NCBI GenBank assembly: GCA_012959695.1
Contig: DUCS01000009.1
Location: 15,998-72,015, forward strand
Direction: 5' to 3'
Length of the DNA: 56,018 nucleotides
From: Cycloclasticus sp.
GTDB taxonomy: Bacteria; Pseudomonadota; Gammaproteobacteria; Methylococcales; Cycloclasticaceae
Shown piece by piece: positions 49,783-56,018 of the stretch (position 1 is the stretch's first letter; every line of letters starts with the position of its first letter). A program made the position numbers and the translations under genes. The notes beneath the pieces were generated by a model. It made no database searches and was not told the DNA's origin. It was given only the letters and a program-made list of their open reading frames with translations.

Positions 49783-50277
49783 TTATTTCTTTACTGAAAC
49801 CGATGTTAATGGCTGCAATGCAGGCTTGCCCTGCTCCAACGCATCAATCACTTCACGGAACTCAGAAATGTCTTCGAAGCTTTTATACACCGATGCAAAA
49901 CGCACATACGCCACATGATCCAAATGCTGCAACTCTTCCATTACCAATTCGCCAATTCGCATCGATGGGATTTCACGCTCGCCCAAAGACAGTAGTTTTT
50001 TCTTAATGCGACTCATCGCCGCATCAATGTCTTCACTTTTAACCGGCCTTTTTTCCAGCGCTCTTAAAACACCTGCACTGAGTTTTTCTTCCCAAAATGG
50101 CTCGCGAACACCGTCACTTTTAATAACGCGTGGTAAATTTAATTCTGCTGTTTCAAACGTCGTAAACCTTTCTTTGCACGCTTGGCATTCACGACGGCGA
50201 CGCACGCTATCCCCTTCACCGGCTAGGCGAGAGTCAATAACGCGTGTATCGCTATCGTTACAAAAAGGGCACTGCAT
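49783..50277 (-). CDS. nrdR: Transcriptional repressor NrdR
   Basis: NrdR senses dATP/ATP and represses ribonucleotide reductase genes. The N-terminal zinc ribbon has CPFC and CQAC pairs, followed by FTTFE and an ATP-cone domain (about 48-140). The 164-aa length is normal. It lies 11 bp after glyA and precedes ribD, the common gammaproteobacterial order. Confidence 0.97.
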   Translation of the reverse strand: MQCPFCNDSDTRVIDSRLAGEGDSVRRRRECQACKERFTTFETAELNLPRVIKSDGVREPFWEEKLSAGVLRALEKRPVKSEDIDAAMSRIKKKLLSLGEREIPSMRIGELVMEELQHLDHVAYVRFASVYKSFEDISEFREVIDALEQGKPALQPLTSVSVKK

Positions 50278-50288
50278 TTATATCAACC

Positions 50289-51545
50289 TTAGTCGGCGTA
50301 AACAGGCAAACGCAAGCAAATAGCCAACACGTTTTGCTTAACCGTTTGTTGAACGCTGGTGTTTTCAATATCATCCAAAATATCGCACATCCAACCTGCT
50401 AGGTCTTTACTGTCTTGCTCGTTAAAGCCACGTGTTGTAATCGCTGGTGCGCCTAAACGAATACCGCTGGTCACGAATGGTGATTGCGGATCATTTGGCA
50501 CAGAATTTTTGTTGGTTGTGATGTTAGCTTCTTCCAACGCCGCTTCTGCCGCTTTACCGGTTAAGCCTTTGTCGATTAAATCGACAAGGAACAAATGGTT
50601 ATCTGTGCCGCCAGAAACAATATTGTAACCACGCGAAATAAACGTATCGGCCATTGCGCTTGCGTTTACTTTTACCTGCTTCTGGTACACCGTAAATTCT
50701 GGTGATAACGCCTCTTTAAACGCCACTGCTTTCGCTGCAATCACGTGCATTAATGGGCCGCCTTGTGTGCCAGGGAAAACCATTGAGTTTAATTTTTTCT
50801 CAATCTCAGGGTTTGCTTTAGCCAAAATTAAGCCGCCACGTGGGCCGCGTAATGTTTTGTGTGTGGTTGATGTGGTTACATCGGCAATATTCACTGGGCT
50901 TGGGTATTCACCCGCCGCTACTAAACCAGCAACGTGTGCCATATCTACAAATAAATACGCGCCAACAGAGTCCGCAATGTCACGGAATTTCTGCCAGTCC
51001 ATCACACGTGAATAGGCAGAAAAACCCGCAACAATCATTTTAGGTTTGTGCTCGTTTGCTAACGCTTGAATTTGATCGTAATCCACTTCGCCGGTCGCTT
51101 CGTTCAAACCATACTGAATCGCATTAAACAGTTTGCCAGAGAAATTAACTTTTGAACCGTGCGTTAAATGGCCGCCATGTGCCAAGCTCATGCCCAAAAT
51201 AGTATCGCCTGCTTTAAGCAATGCAAAATAAACCGCCGCATTCGCTTGTGAACCCGCATGTGGCTGCACGTTGGCGTAATCAGCACCAAATAATTCTTTA
51301 ACGCGGTCAATCGCTAACTGCTCAGCAATATCAACATACTCACAACCACCGTAATAACGCTTGCCCGGATAACCTTCCGCATACTTATTGGTTAGCATAG
51401 AACCTTGCGCCTGCATAACACGAGGGCTTGCGTAGTTTTCGGATGCAATCAGTTCAATATGATCTTCTTGACGTTGTTCTTCTTGTTGAATTGACGCCCA
51501 AAGTTCGTCGTCAAACCCTTCAATTTTCATGCTTTTTGTGTACAT
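50289..51545 (-). CDS. glyA: Serine hydroxymethyltransferase
   Basis: GlyA converts serine and tetrahydrofolate to glycine and methylene-THF using PLP. The PLP lysine lies in [15 protein letters not shown], and the N-terminal [11 protein letters not shown] and the [15 protein letters not shown] segment are typical. At 418 aa it is full length. It heads the long minus-strand run to pgpA. Confidence 0.98.
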   Translation of the reverse strand: MYTKSMKIEGFDDELWASIQQEEQRQEDHIELIASENYASPRVMQAQGSMLTNKYAEGYPGKRYYGGCEYVDIAEQLAIDRVKELFGADYANVQPHAGSQANAAVYFALLKAGDTILGMSLAHGGHLTHGSKVNFSGKLFNAIQYGLNEATGEVDYDQIQALANEHKPKMIVAGFSAYSRVMDWQKFRDIADSVGAYLFVDMAHVAGLVAAGEYPSPVNIADVTTSTTHKTLRGPRGGLILAKANPEIEKKLNSMVFPGTQGGPLMHVIAAKAVAFKEALSPEFTVYQKQVKVNASAMADTFISRGYNIVSGGTDNHLFLVDLIDKGLTGKAAEAALEEANITTNKNSVPNDPQSPFVTSGIRLGAPAITTRGFNEQDSKDLAGWMCDILDDIENTSVQQTVKQNVLAICLRLPVYAD

Positions 51546-51691
51546 TGTTTTTCCCGTGCTTTTGCAAAGTTGCGATGTGGTTAAGATCGCGCATTTTACA
51601 TCATATGGTGTTGTTTACGCTATTTTTGCGATAAAAACACAAGATGGGAAATTATCAAAAGTGCATTTTACACAGGGTTTTGAACTTAACT

Positions 51692-51814
51692 CCCCTCCTA
51701 TCGCGCCCATTAAACCTGCTTTGAATTGGATAAGGTAGCGCGTTGTCTGAGCGCAGCGAGTTTAGCGCTGCCCCAATTAAAAGCAGGTTTAATGGGAGAC
51801 AAGCGATAGCGGGG
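51692..51814. repeat. Large imperfect hairpin element in the glyA-ettA gap
   Basis: A 24-position stem with one mismatch joins 51706-51729 to 51773-51796 (core CCATTAAACCTGCTTT and its complement). It continues outward through CTATCGC/GCGATAG and CCCC/GGGG, and inward through GGTAGCGC/GCGCTGCC with one wobble. The whole is about 123 bp. No gene is seen in it. The downstream text TCGCCTTTTCTTTGG resembles dispersed proteobacterial intergenic repeats. The 478-bp gap between glyA and ettA otherwise holds the next hairpin and presumably the promoters of both genes, which I could not pin down. Confidence 0.75.
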
Positions 51815-51840
51815 TCGCCTTTTCTTTGGTTCTGTTTTTA

Positions 51841-51880
51841 GTCTCACTTTGCGGTTATCTTTTGAACCGCTTAGTGAGAC
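51841..51880. repeat. Perfect two-step hairpin in the glyA-ettA gap
   Basis: GTCTCACT (51841-51848) pairs with AGTGAGAC (51873-51880), then a symmetric TT/TT internal loop, then GCGGTT (51851-51856) pairs with AACCGC (51865-51870) over an 8-nt loop. There is no T tract, so it is not a simple terminator. It follows the larger hairpin by 26 bp and both may belong to one element. Confidence 0.75.
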
Positions 51881-52024
51881 TTATGCCTTGGGTGCTGTTG
51901 GCGAAGCAAAAGAAATGAACGCCCTCGCGGCAGCGAAAATCACTTATGCATATTTCAGCTTTTAAAAAGCCTCACACTCAGTAATACTAAGCACCATTAT
52001 TTAATAACCAAAAAACACATCCCA

Positions 52025-53692
52025 ATGGCTCAATACATTTTCACCATGAACGGCGTTAGCAAGGTCGTCCCTCCTAAACGTAAAATTCTTACTGACATTT
52101 ATTTATCTTTTTACCCCGGCGCAAAAATTGGCGTACTCGGTTTAAACGGCTCGGGTAAATCCACCCTGCTAAAAATTATGGCGGGATTAGATACTGATAT
52201 TGAAGGTGAAGCTCGCCCTCAACCCGGTATTAAAATTGGCTATTTGTCACAAGAACCTCAGCTAGATGAAAGCAAAGATGTGCGCGGTAATATTGAAGAA
52301 GCACTGGGTGACTTTACCGATGCCCAAGCACAATTAGACGCCGTATACGCCGCTTACGCAGAACCCGATGCAGACTTTGACGCACTGGCAAAAAAACAGG
52401 CCGAGCTGGAAAATATGCTACAAGCCGGTGATGGCCACGACACCGATCGCACCATGGAAATAGCCGCCGATGCACTTCGCCTGCCGCCTTGGGATGCTGA
52501 TGTTAGCAAACTATCCGGTGGTGAAAAACGCCGTGTTGCCTTGTGTAAATTACTGCTTTCAAAACCCGACATGTTGTTGCTTGATGAGCCAACCAACCAC
52601 TTAGATGCAGAATCCGTTGCGTGGTTAGAACGCTTCTTACACGACTTCACCGGCACCGTTGTCGCCGTCACGCATGATCGGTATTTCTTAGATAATGTTG
52701 CCGGTTGGATTTTGGAGCTTGACCGTGGGCACGGCATTCCTTGGGAAGGCAATTACTCATCGTGGTTAGAACAAAAAGATGCGCGTTTAGAACAAGAACA
52801 AAAAGCGGACGCGGCGCAAAAGCGTTCCATTAAAAAAGAACTGGAATGGGTGCGTTCAAACCAAAAAGGCCGTCATGCAAAAAGCAAAGCACGGCTCGCA
52901 CGGTTTGACGAACTGCAATCCAAAGACTTCCAAAAACGCAGCGAAACACAAGAAATTTACATACCACCCGGCCCACGCTTGGGTGATTCTGTTATAGAAG
53001 CCGTTAACATAAGCAAAGCTTTTGGTGATCGTGTGTTATTTGATAATGTGAATTTCACCTTACCTCAGGGCGGCATTGTTGGCATCATCGGTGCCAATGG
53101 CGCAGGTAAATCCACCCTGTTTAAAATGATGGGCGGTATGGAAGACACTACTAGCGGCGAAATCAAAATCGGTGAGACAGTAAAACTCGCTTATGTGGAC
53201 CAATCCCGTGATGGCCTAGATGACAACAAAACTGTGTTCGAAGAAATTTCAGAAGGCAACGACGTAATAACCGTCGGCACTTACGAAACTCCATCACGCG
53301 CTTATGTAGGCCGTTTTAACTTTAAAGGATCAGACCAACAAAAACGCATGGGCGACCTGTCCGGTGGCGAACGTAACCGCGTGCATTTAGCCAAAGTGCT
53401 TAAAGAAGGCGGCAACGTATTACTGCTGGATGAACCCACTAATGATTTAGACATTGAAACACTCCGCGCCTTAGAAGAAGCTCTACTCAGCTTCCCCGGT
53501 TGTGCCGTGGTTATCTCGCATGACCGTTGGTTCTTAGACAGAATAGCCACCCACATGCTGGCGTTTGAAGGTGATAGTAATGTTGTTTGGTTTGAAGGGA
53601 ATTATGAAGAATATGAGGCTGATTTGAAGCGGCGATTGGGCGCAGAGGCGGATCAGCCTAGAAGGATTAAGTATAAGAAGTTGGCTGGGTAA
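52025..53692 (+). CDS. ettA: Energy-dependent translational throttle protein EttA (ABC-F)
   Basis: EttA is a soluble ABC-F ATPase that binds the ribosomal E site and gates elongation by energy level. Two ABC domains carry GLNGSGKST with [11 protein letters not shown] and DEPTNHLD, and GANGAGKST with [11 protein letters not shown] and DEPTNDLD. The arm and the charged linker ([19 protein letters not shown]) are present. At 555 aa it equals E. coli EttA. It is transcribed away from glyA. Confidence 0.96.
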   Translation: MAQYIFTMNGVSKVVPPKRKILTDIYLSFYPGAKIGVLGLNGSGKSTLLKIMAGLDTDIEGEARPQPGIKIGYLSQEPQLDESKDVRGNIEEALGDFTDAQAQLDAVYAAYAEPDADFDALAKKQAELENMLQAGDGHDTDRTMEIAADALRLPPWDADVSKLSGGEKRRVALCKLLLSKPDMLLLDEPTNHLDAESVAWLERFLHDFTGTVVAVTHDRYFLDNVAGWILELDRGHGIPWEGNYSSWLEQKDARLEQEQKADAAQKRSIKKELEWVRSNQKGRHAKSKARLARFDELQSKDFQKRSETQEIYIPPGPRLGDSVIEAVNISKAFGDRVLFDNVNFTLPQGGIVGIIGANGAGKSTLFKMMGGMEDTTSGEIKIGETVKLAYVDQSRDGLDDNKTVFEEISEGNDVITVGTYETPSRAYVGRFNFKGSDQQKRMGDLSGGERNRVHLAKVLKEGGNVLLLDEPTNDLDIETLRALEEALLSFPGCAVVISHDRWFLDRIATHMLAFEGDSNVVWFEGNYEEYEADLKRRLGAEADQPRRIKYKKLAG

Positions 53693-53743
53693 AACAATAT
53701 GAAATCTACTAACAATCATCCATGTTTTGCCCTTAATATCCAA

Positions 53744-53766
53744 ATACATGGAACAGTTCCATGTAT
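53744..53766. promoter_or_regulatory. 23-bp perfect palindrome downstream of ettA
   Basis: Arms ATACATGGAAC and its complement GTTCCATGTAT surround a single A. With no loop and no T tract it looks like a protein-binding site. It lies 90 bp upstream of the small gene at 53856 and 52 bp after ettA. Confidence 0.45.
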
Positions 53767-53855
53767 GTACAAGTAATACGTGGACACTGGGTTCCGCTTA
53801 TTAACACTGTTAGCTCCTAAAAAAATATCGAGCATTAAAATAATTCAGGAAGTAT

Positions 53856-54050
53856 ATGAAAGTTGAAAAAATGAAGAAAAATGAGCTTGATGAGCATTGT
53901 AAATCATTAGGTATCGACACTAAAAAAAAGAAATTAAGAAATACTGAGAAGCGCCTGCAAAAGAGCAAAAAAGACAAGTACATTTCAAAAGCTGAAAGAG
54001 CGAAGCTGGTATTAGAGGCCGATAATACGACTAAAAACAAAGATAATTAA
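53856..54050 (+). CDS. Small lysine-rich protein of unknown function
   Basis: The 64-aa product is very basic (about one third Lys/Arg) and predicted helical, with no signal or membrane segment. The first 35 residues (KNELDEHCKSLGIDTK) vaguely resemble a SAP-type or Rho N-terminal helix-turn fold, which would suit nucleic acid binding; this is a guess. A good ribosome binding site AGGAAG precedes the ATG, which supports real translation. The next gene starts 4 bp after its stop. Confidence 0.6.
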   Translation: MKVEKMKKNELDEHCKSLGIDTKKKKLRNTEKRLQKSKKDKYISKAERAKLVLEADNTTKNKDN

Positions 54051-54054
54051 AAAC

Positions 54055-54330
54055 ATGCCATCAGACCCCGATAAGCTAGTCGCAAAACACGCAAGCCTCA
54101 CCCATTCAGAATTAATGAAGGTGTTGTCACATGTTCAACGAAATCAGGGTGACTGGGTTTTGCATACCCTAATGGTAGAAGGCTGCAGCGTACCTTTTAA
54201 ATTCAAACGCAAAAGTGAGTACCAAAGCTTAAAAGGTGCCAGAGTGAATATGACTTATTACCCAACACAAGAAAGTGTTGCTGGCATTGATTTAGATATT
54301 ATGAAAGTAGTGCGTATAAAAAGAGGCTGA
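54055..54330 (+). CDS. Small conserved-looking hypothetical protein
   Basis: The 91-aa product has no recognised domain, signal or membrane helix. It has a helical first third (SLTHSELMKVLSHVQRN) followed by a likely beta-rich part (DWVLHTLMVEG, RVNMTYYPTQ). It starts 4 bp after the lysine-rich gene and probably forms an operon with it. The ribosome binding site is not obvious, which fits coupled translation. Function is unknown. Confidence 0.6.
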   Translation: MPSDPDKLVAKHASLTHSELMKVLSHVQRNQGDWVLHTLMVEGCSVPFKFKRKSEYQSLKGARVNMTYYPTQESVAGIDLDIMKVVRIKRG

Positions 54331-54342
54331 TCAACTTCAATT

Positions 54343-54401
54343 CAATTGAGGTCAGACTCGATTGATTTTCTTTTAAATCAGGCTCTGCCCTCCCCCTAAT
54401 T
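54343..54401. repeat. Degenerate inverted repeat, possibly a REP-like relic
   Basis: The left arm (54343-54368, with GAGGTCAGACTCG) and the right arm (54375-54401, with GGCTCTGCCC) pair imperfectly around TTTTAAATCA. The left arm wording resembles intergenic repeats linked to REP-type transposases in gammaproteobacteria. No transposase is nearby. Confidence 0.35.
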
Positions 54402-54429
54402 TTGGTTACACTTCAGTACGTGAGGGGCG

Positions 54430-54486
54430 ATGTTAAAAACATCTGCACCGCCCTTAAAGAAACGCTATGAGAATCTTCTATGTTAA
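54430..54486 (+). CDS. Possible 18-codon leader ORF overlapping hflX2
   Basis: GAGGGG precedes an ATG at 54430 that opens MLKTSAPPLKKRYENLLC and stops with TAA at 54484-54486, overlapping the hflX-like ATG at 54480 by 7 nt in another frame. This layout suits translational coupling. The gene behind it has only a weak ribosome binding site of its own. No comparative support is available, so it may be chance. Confidence 0.3.
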   Translation: MLKTSAPPLKKRYENLLC

Positions 54487-55829
54487 ACCCTGAAAAAACA
54501 TCTTTTAAACGTGCACTGATTGTTGCTGTGCAACTTGATAATGTCAGTGATGTTGAATTTAAGTCATCGTTAGCTGAACTTGGCGACCTTGCAAAGACGT
54601 TAGGGCTGGAGGTGGTTGGCGAGTTCACCCAGAAACGCGCATCTTTTGATTCGACGGCGTATATAGGCGAAGGTAAGCGTGAGGAAGTTAAAGGCTTTTT
54701 GAATAGCCAACAAGACAGTCTTGAGGCTTCACCCGCGGGCGATTCGGCGGCTAAGGACAAGGTAGACGTTATTCTGGTTGACCATGAAATTTCGCCGTCG
54801 CAGGCGCTTAACCTTGAAAATGAAGTGGGTTGCGAGGTGATGGATCGCACGGTGGTTATTTTAGAAATTTTCCATCGTAATGCCAGTTCACACGCCTCGC
54901 GGGTACAAGTTGAAATTGCGCGTCTAACGTACATGGCACCGCGCCTGCGTGAGGCGGCTAAGCGCGCCGGACCATCAGGACGTCAACGTAGCGGGACGGG
55001 TGGACGAGGTACGGGACAATCGCGCGCTCAAACGGATAGTCAAAAGGTTCGTGATCGTATTGCTGAACTGCAAAAAGAAATTGATGCGATGGAAGCGGCT
55101 CGTGCTACCCAGCGGTCGCAACGTGAGGGTCAATCTGAACTAGCCCAAGTTGCTTTGGTTGGTTATACCAACGCGGGTAAATCTACATTGATGCGTGTTT
55201 TGACGGGCCGTGATGCGCTAGTGGCCAATAAATTATTTGCCACCTTGGATACTAAGGTTCGCACCCTACACCCAGAAAGCGTGCCGCAGATTTTGGTGAG
55301 TGATACGGTGGGTTTTATCAAAAATTTACCCCATGGACTGGTTGCTTCTTTTAAATCAACGTTGGACGAAGCCCTTAACGCCTCGCTATTGCTGCATGTT
55401 ATTGATGCGGGTGACCCCGGGTTTGAAATGCAGATTGAAGTGACCGATAAGGTGCTTGCCGAGATCGGCGCCGACAGTGTGCCGCGTATTCGGGTGTTCA
55501 ATAAAATTGACTACTTGGACGACCTTGTGGCGCAAGCAGAACGTACCGCAGAGCTGGAAGAGAAGTACCCAGATTGCATTGTTCTTAGCGCACGCTGCAA
55601 GGCTGATATAACAAACTTGCATCAGACGATTGTTCACACTTTTCAAAAGGACTTGGTTGAGGCTGAGATTTTTTTGCCTTGGTCGGCGCAAAGTTTGCGA
55701 GGTGATATTTTTGCCTCTTGTGAGGTGCTTGAAGAGCGTGCCGATGCTGATGGTGCATTTTTCCGCTTCCGTGGTTTACCAGATGCAGTCGCTAGACTGA
55801 GTGAATTGGCAGAGAAGGCGGGTAACTAA
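54480..55829 (+). CDS. Second, divergent HflX-type GTPase
   Basis: The 449-aa protein has the HflX N-terminal domain (about 10-150, with an insertion near 80-95), a coiled coil, and a G domain with GYTNAGKST (228-236), DTVGFI and NKID. The family glycine-rich segment is altered: GGRGTGQSRAQTDSQKVRDR (174-193) replaces the GPGETxLExDRR form seen in the copy at 10058. The C-terminal extension (LPWSAQSLRGDI onward) is like that of a longer HflX subgroup. It is separated from ribosome genes and beside repeats, so later arrival is possible. A ribosome role is inferred from the family. Confidence 0.88.
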   Translation: MLNPEKTSFKRALIVAVQLDNVSDVEFKSSLAELGDLAKTLGLEVVGEFTQKRASFDSTAYIGEGKREEVKGFLNSQQDSLEASPAGDSAAKDKVDVILVDHEISPSQALNLENEVGCEVMDRTVVILEIFHRNASSHASRVQVEIARLTYMAPRLREAAKRAGPSGRQRSGTGGRGTGQSRAQTDSQKVRDRIAELQKEIDAMEAARATQRSQREGQSELAQVALVGYTNAGKSTLMRVLTGRDALVANKLFATLDTKVRTLHPESVPQILVSDTVGFIKNLPHGLVASFKSTLDEALNASLLLHVIDAGDPGFEMQIEVTDKVLAEIGADSVPRIRVFNKIDYLDDLVAQAERTAELEEKYPDCIVLSARCKADITNLHQTIVHTFQKDLVEAEIFLPWSAQSLRGDIFASCEVLEERADADGAFFRFRGLPDAVARLSELAEKAGN

Positions 55830-55876
55830 CGGCGCTTGTGTCACGGTTAAAGGGGACGGTGATGAATTACAGCAAT

Positions 55877-55910
55877 AAAAAAGAGTAGCATCCCCATAGT
55901 TCGATGCTAC
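55877..55910 (-). terminator. Terminator for the minus-strand gene at the right edge
   Basis: GTAGCATC (55885-55892) pairs with GATGCTAC (55903-55910). On the minus strand the hairpin runs into TCTTTTTT. It lies 5 bp past a TAA at 55916-55918. Confidence 0.65.
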
Positions 55911-55915
55911 CATCA

Positions 55916-56018
55916 TTAACAATGTGGATTAAATTGTATTGTCCCGAATAATGTCGCACTCGACGCGAGTATCATGACATCAATAGCGGTAATACCTTCC
56001 TTGGCTTTAGCGACATAA
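55916..56018 (-). CDS. C-terminal end of an unknown protein, cut by the window edge
   Basis: An open minus-strand frame of 33 codons enters from the right and ends with TAA at 55916. The tail reads KEGITAIDVMILASSATLFG then a short end, and contains one hydrophobic stretch. The terminator directly after the stop supports a real gene end. The family was not recognised. Confidence 0.45.
   Translation of the reverse strand, partial: YVAKAKEGITAIDVMILASSATLFGTIQFNPHC

Noticed and set aside
51529-51738. Plus-strand 69-codon ORF across the glyA start and the first hairpin arm
   Set aside because: It overlaps the glyA start and promoter region, has no ribosome binding site, and its end is translated repeat sequence.
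51692-51880. CRISPR array
   Set aside because: The repeats are inverted, not regularly spaced direct repeats, and no cas genes are present.
54343-54401. Rho-independent terminator after the small genes
   Set aside because: Arms are imperfect and not followed by a T tract on the plus strand.

Overview
The window looks like ordinary chromosome from a gammaproteobacterium with moderate GC. The gene order matches several conserved gammaproteobacterial blocks: queG / nnrD-tsaE-amiB-mutL-miaA-hfq-hflX-hflK-hflC-DUF2065-hisZ-purA; initiator tRNA-rimP-nusA-infB-rbfA-truB-rpsO-pnp; glyA-nrdR-ribD-ribE-ribB-ribH-nusB-thiL-pgpA; and uvrC-pgsA-tRNA-Gly-tRNA-Cys. A RegBA redox two-component system, a PhaR regulator, a monomeric isocitrate dehydrogenase, a B12-dependent fused acyl-CoA mutase and HisZ fit a free-living, respiring, probably marine lineage (Piscirickettsiaceae/Cycloclasticus-like is a guess from overall feel, not a proof). 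No phage, insertion sequence, plasmid gene or CRISPR array was seen.

Layout. 59-4993: a two-gene acyl-CoA operon (IcmF mutase and a medium-chain acyl-CoA synthetase). 5.1-17.1 kb: the purA-hisZ-hfl-hfq-miaA-mutL-amiB-tsaE-nnrD block on the minus strand, with queG divergent. 18.3-19.1 kb: a broken chemoreceptor-like relic with an in-frame amber codon. 19.1-25.3 kb: orn, an M48 protease, a small cytochrome c, rsgA, a HIT protein, recR-ybaB-dnaX and the 4.5S SRP RNA. 25.4-30.1 kb: a radical SAM protein, regA-regB, a degenerate GGDEF protein and a DUF1329 protein. 30.2-35.3 kb: icd, two tRNAs, pgsA, uvrC. 35.3-44.4 kb: phaR and the translation/RNA block from pnp to the initiator tRNA. 44.4-51.5 kb: pgpA to glyA, including the riboflavin pathway. 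51.5-56.0 kb: a repeat-rich accessory stretch with ettA, two small unknown genes, a second HflX GTPase and the end of an unknown gene.

How the genes work together. Most genes serve core information processing: translation initiation and ribosome maturation (infB, rbfA, rimP, rsgA, rpsO, ettA), transcription termination/antitermination (nusA, nusB), tRNA modification (miaA, tsaE, queG, truB), RNA turnover (pnp, orn, hfq), and repair and replication (mutL, uvrC, recR, dnaX). The riboflavin genes are nearly complete, but the GTP cyclohydrolase II half of the RibB fusion has lost its zinc cysteines, so ribA must lie elsewhere.

Points most worth a second look: a nine-A slippery tract in dnaX that would give a gamma subunit in the -1 frame; a RegA/RegR-box-like site in front of regB; two tandem terminator-like hairpins between the initiator tRNA and rimP; paired TATCGATA palindromes two helical turns apart upstream of hfq; a roughly 120-bp hairpin plus a second perfect hairpin between glyA and ettA; the amber-interrupted chemoreceptor relic; and a second HflX whose conserved glycine-rich loop is altered. 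I did not find a clearly new multi-gene system.
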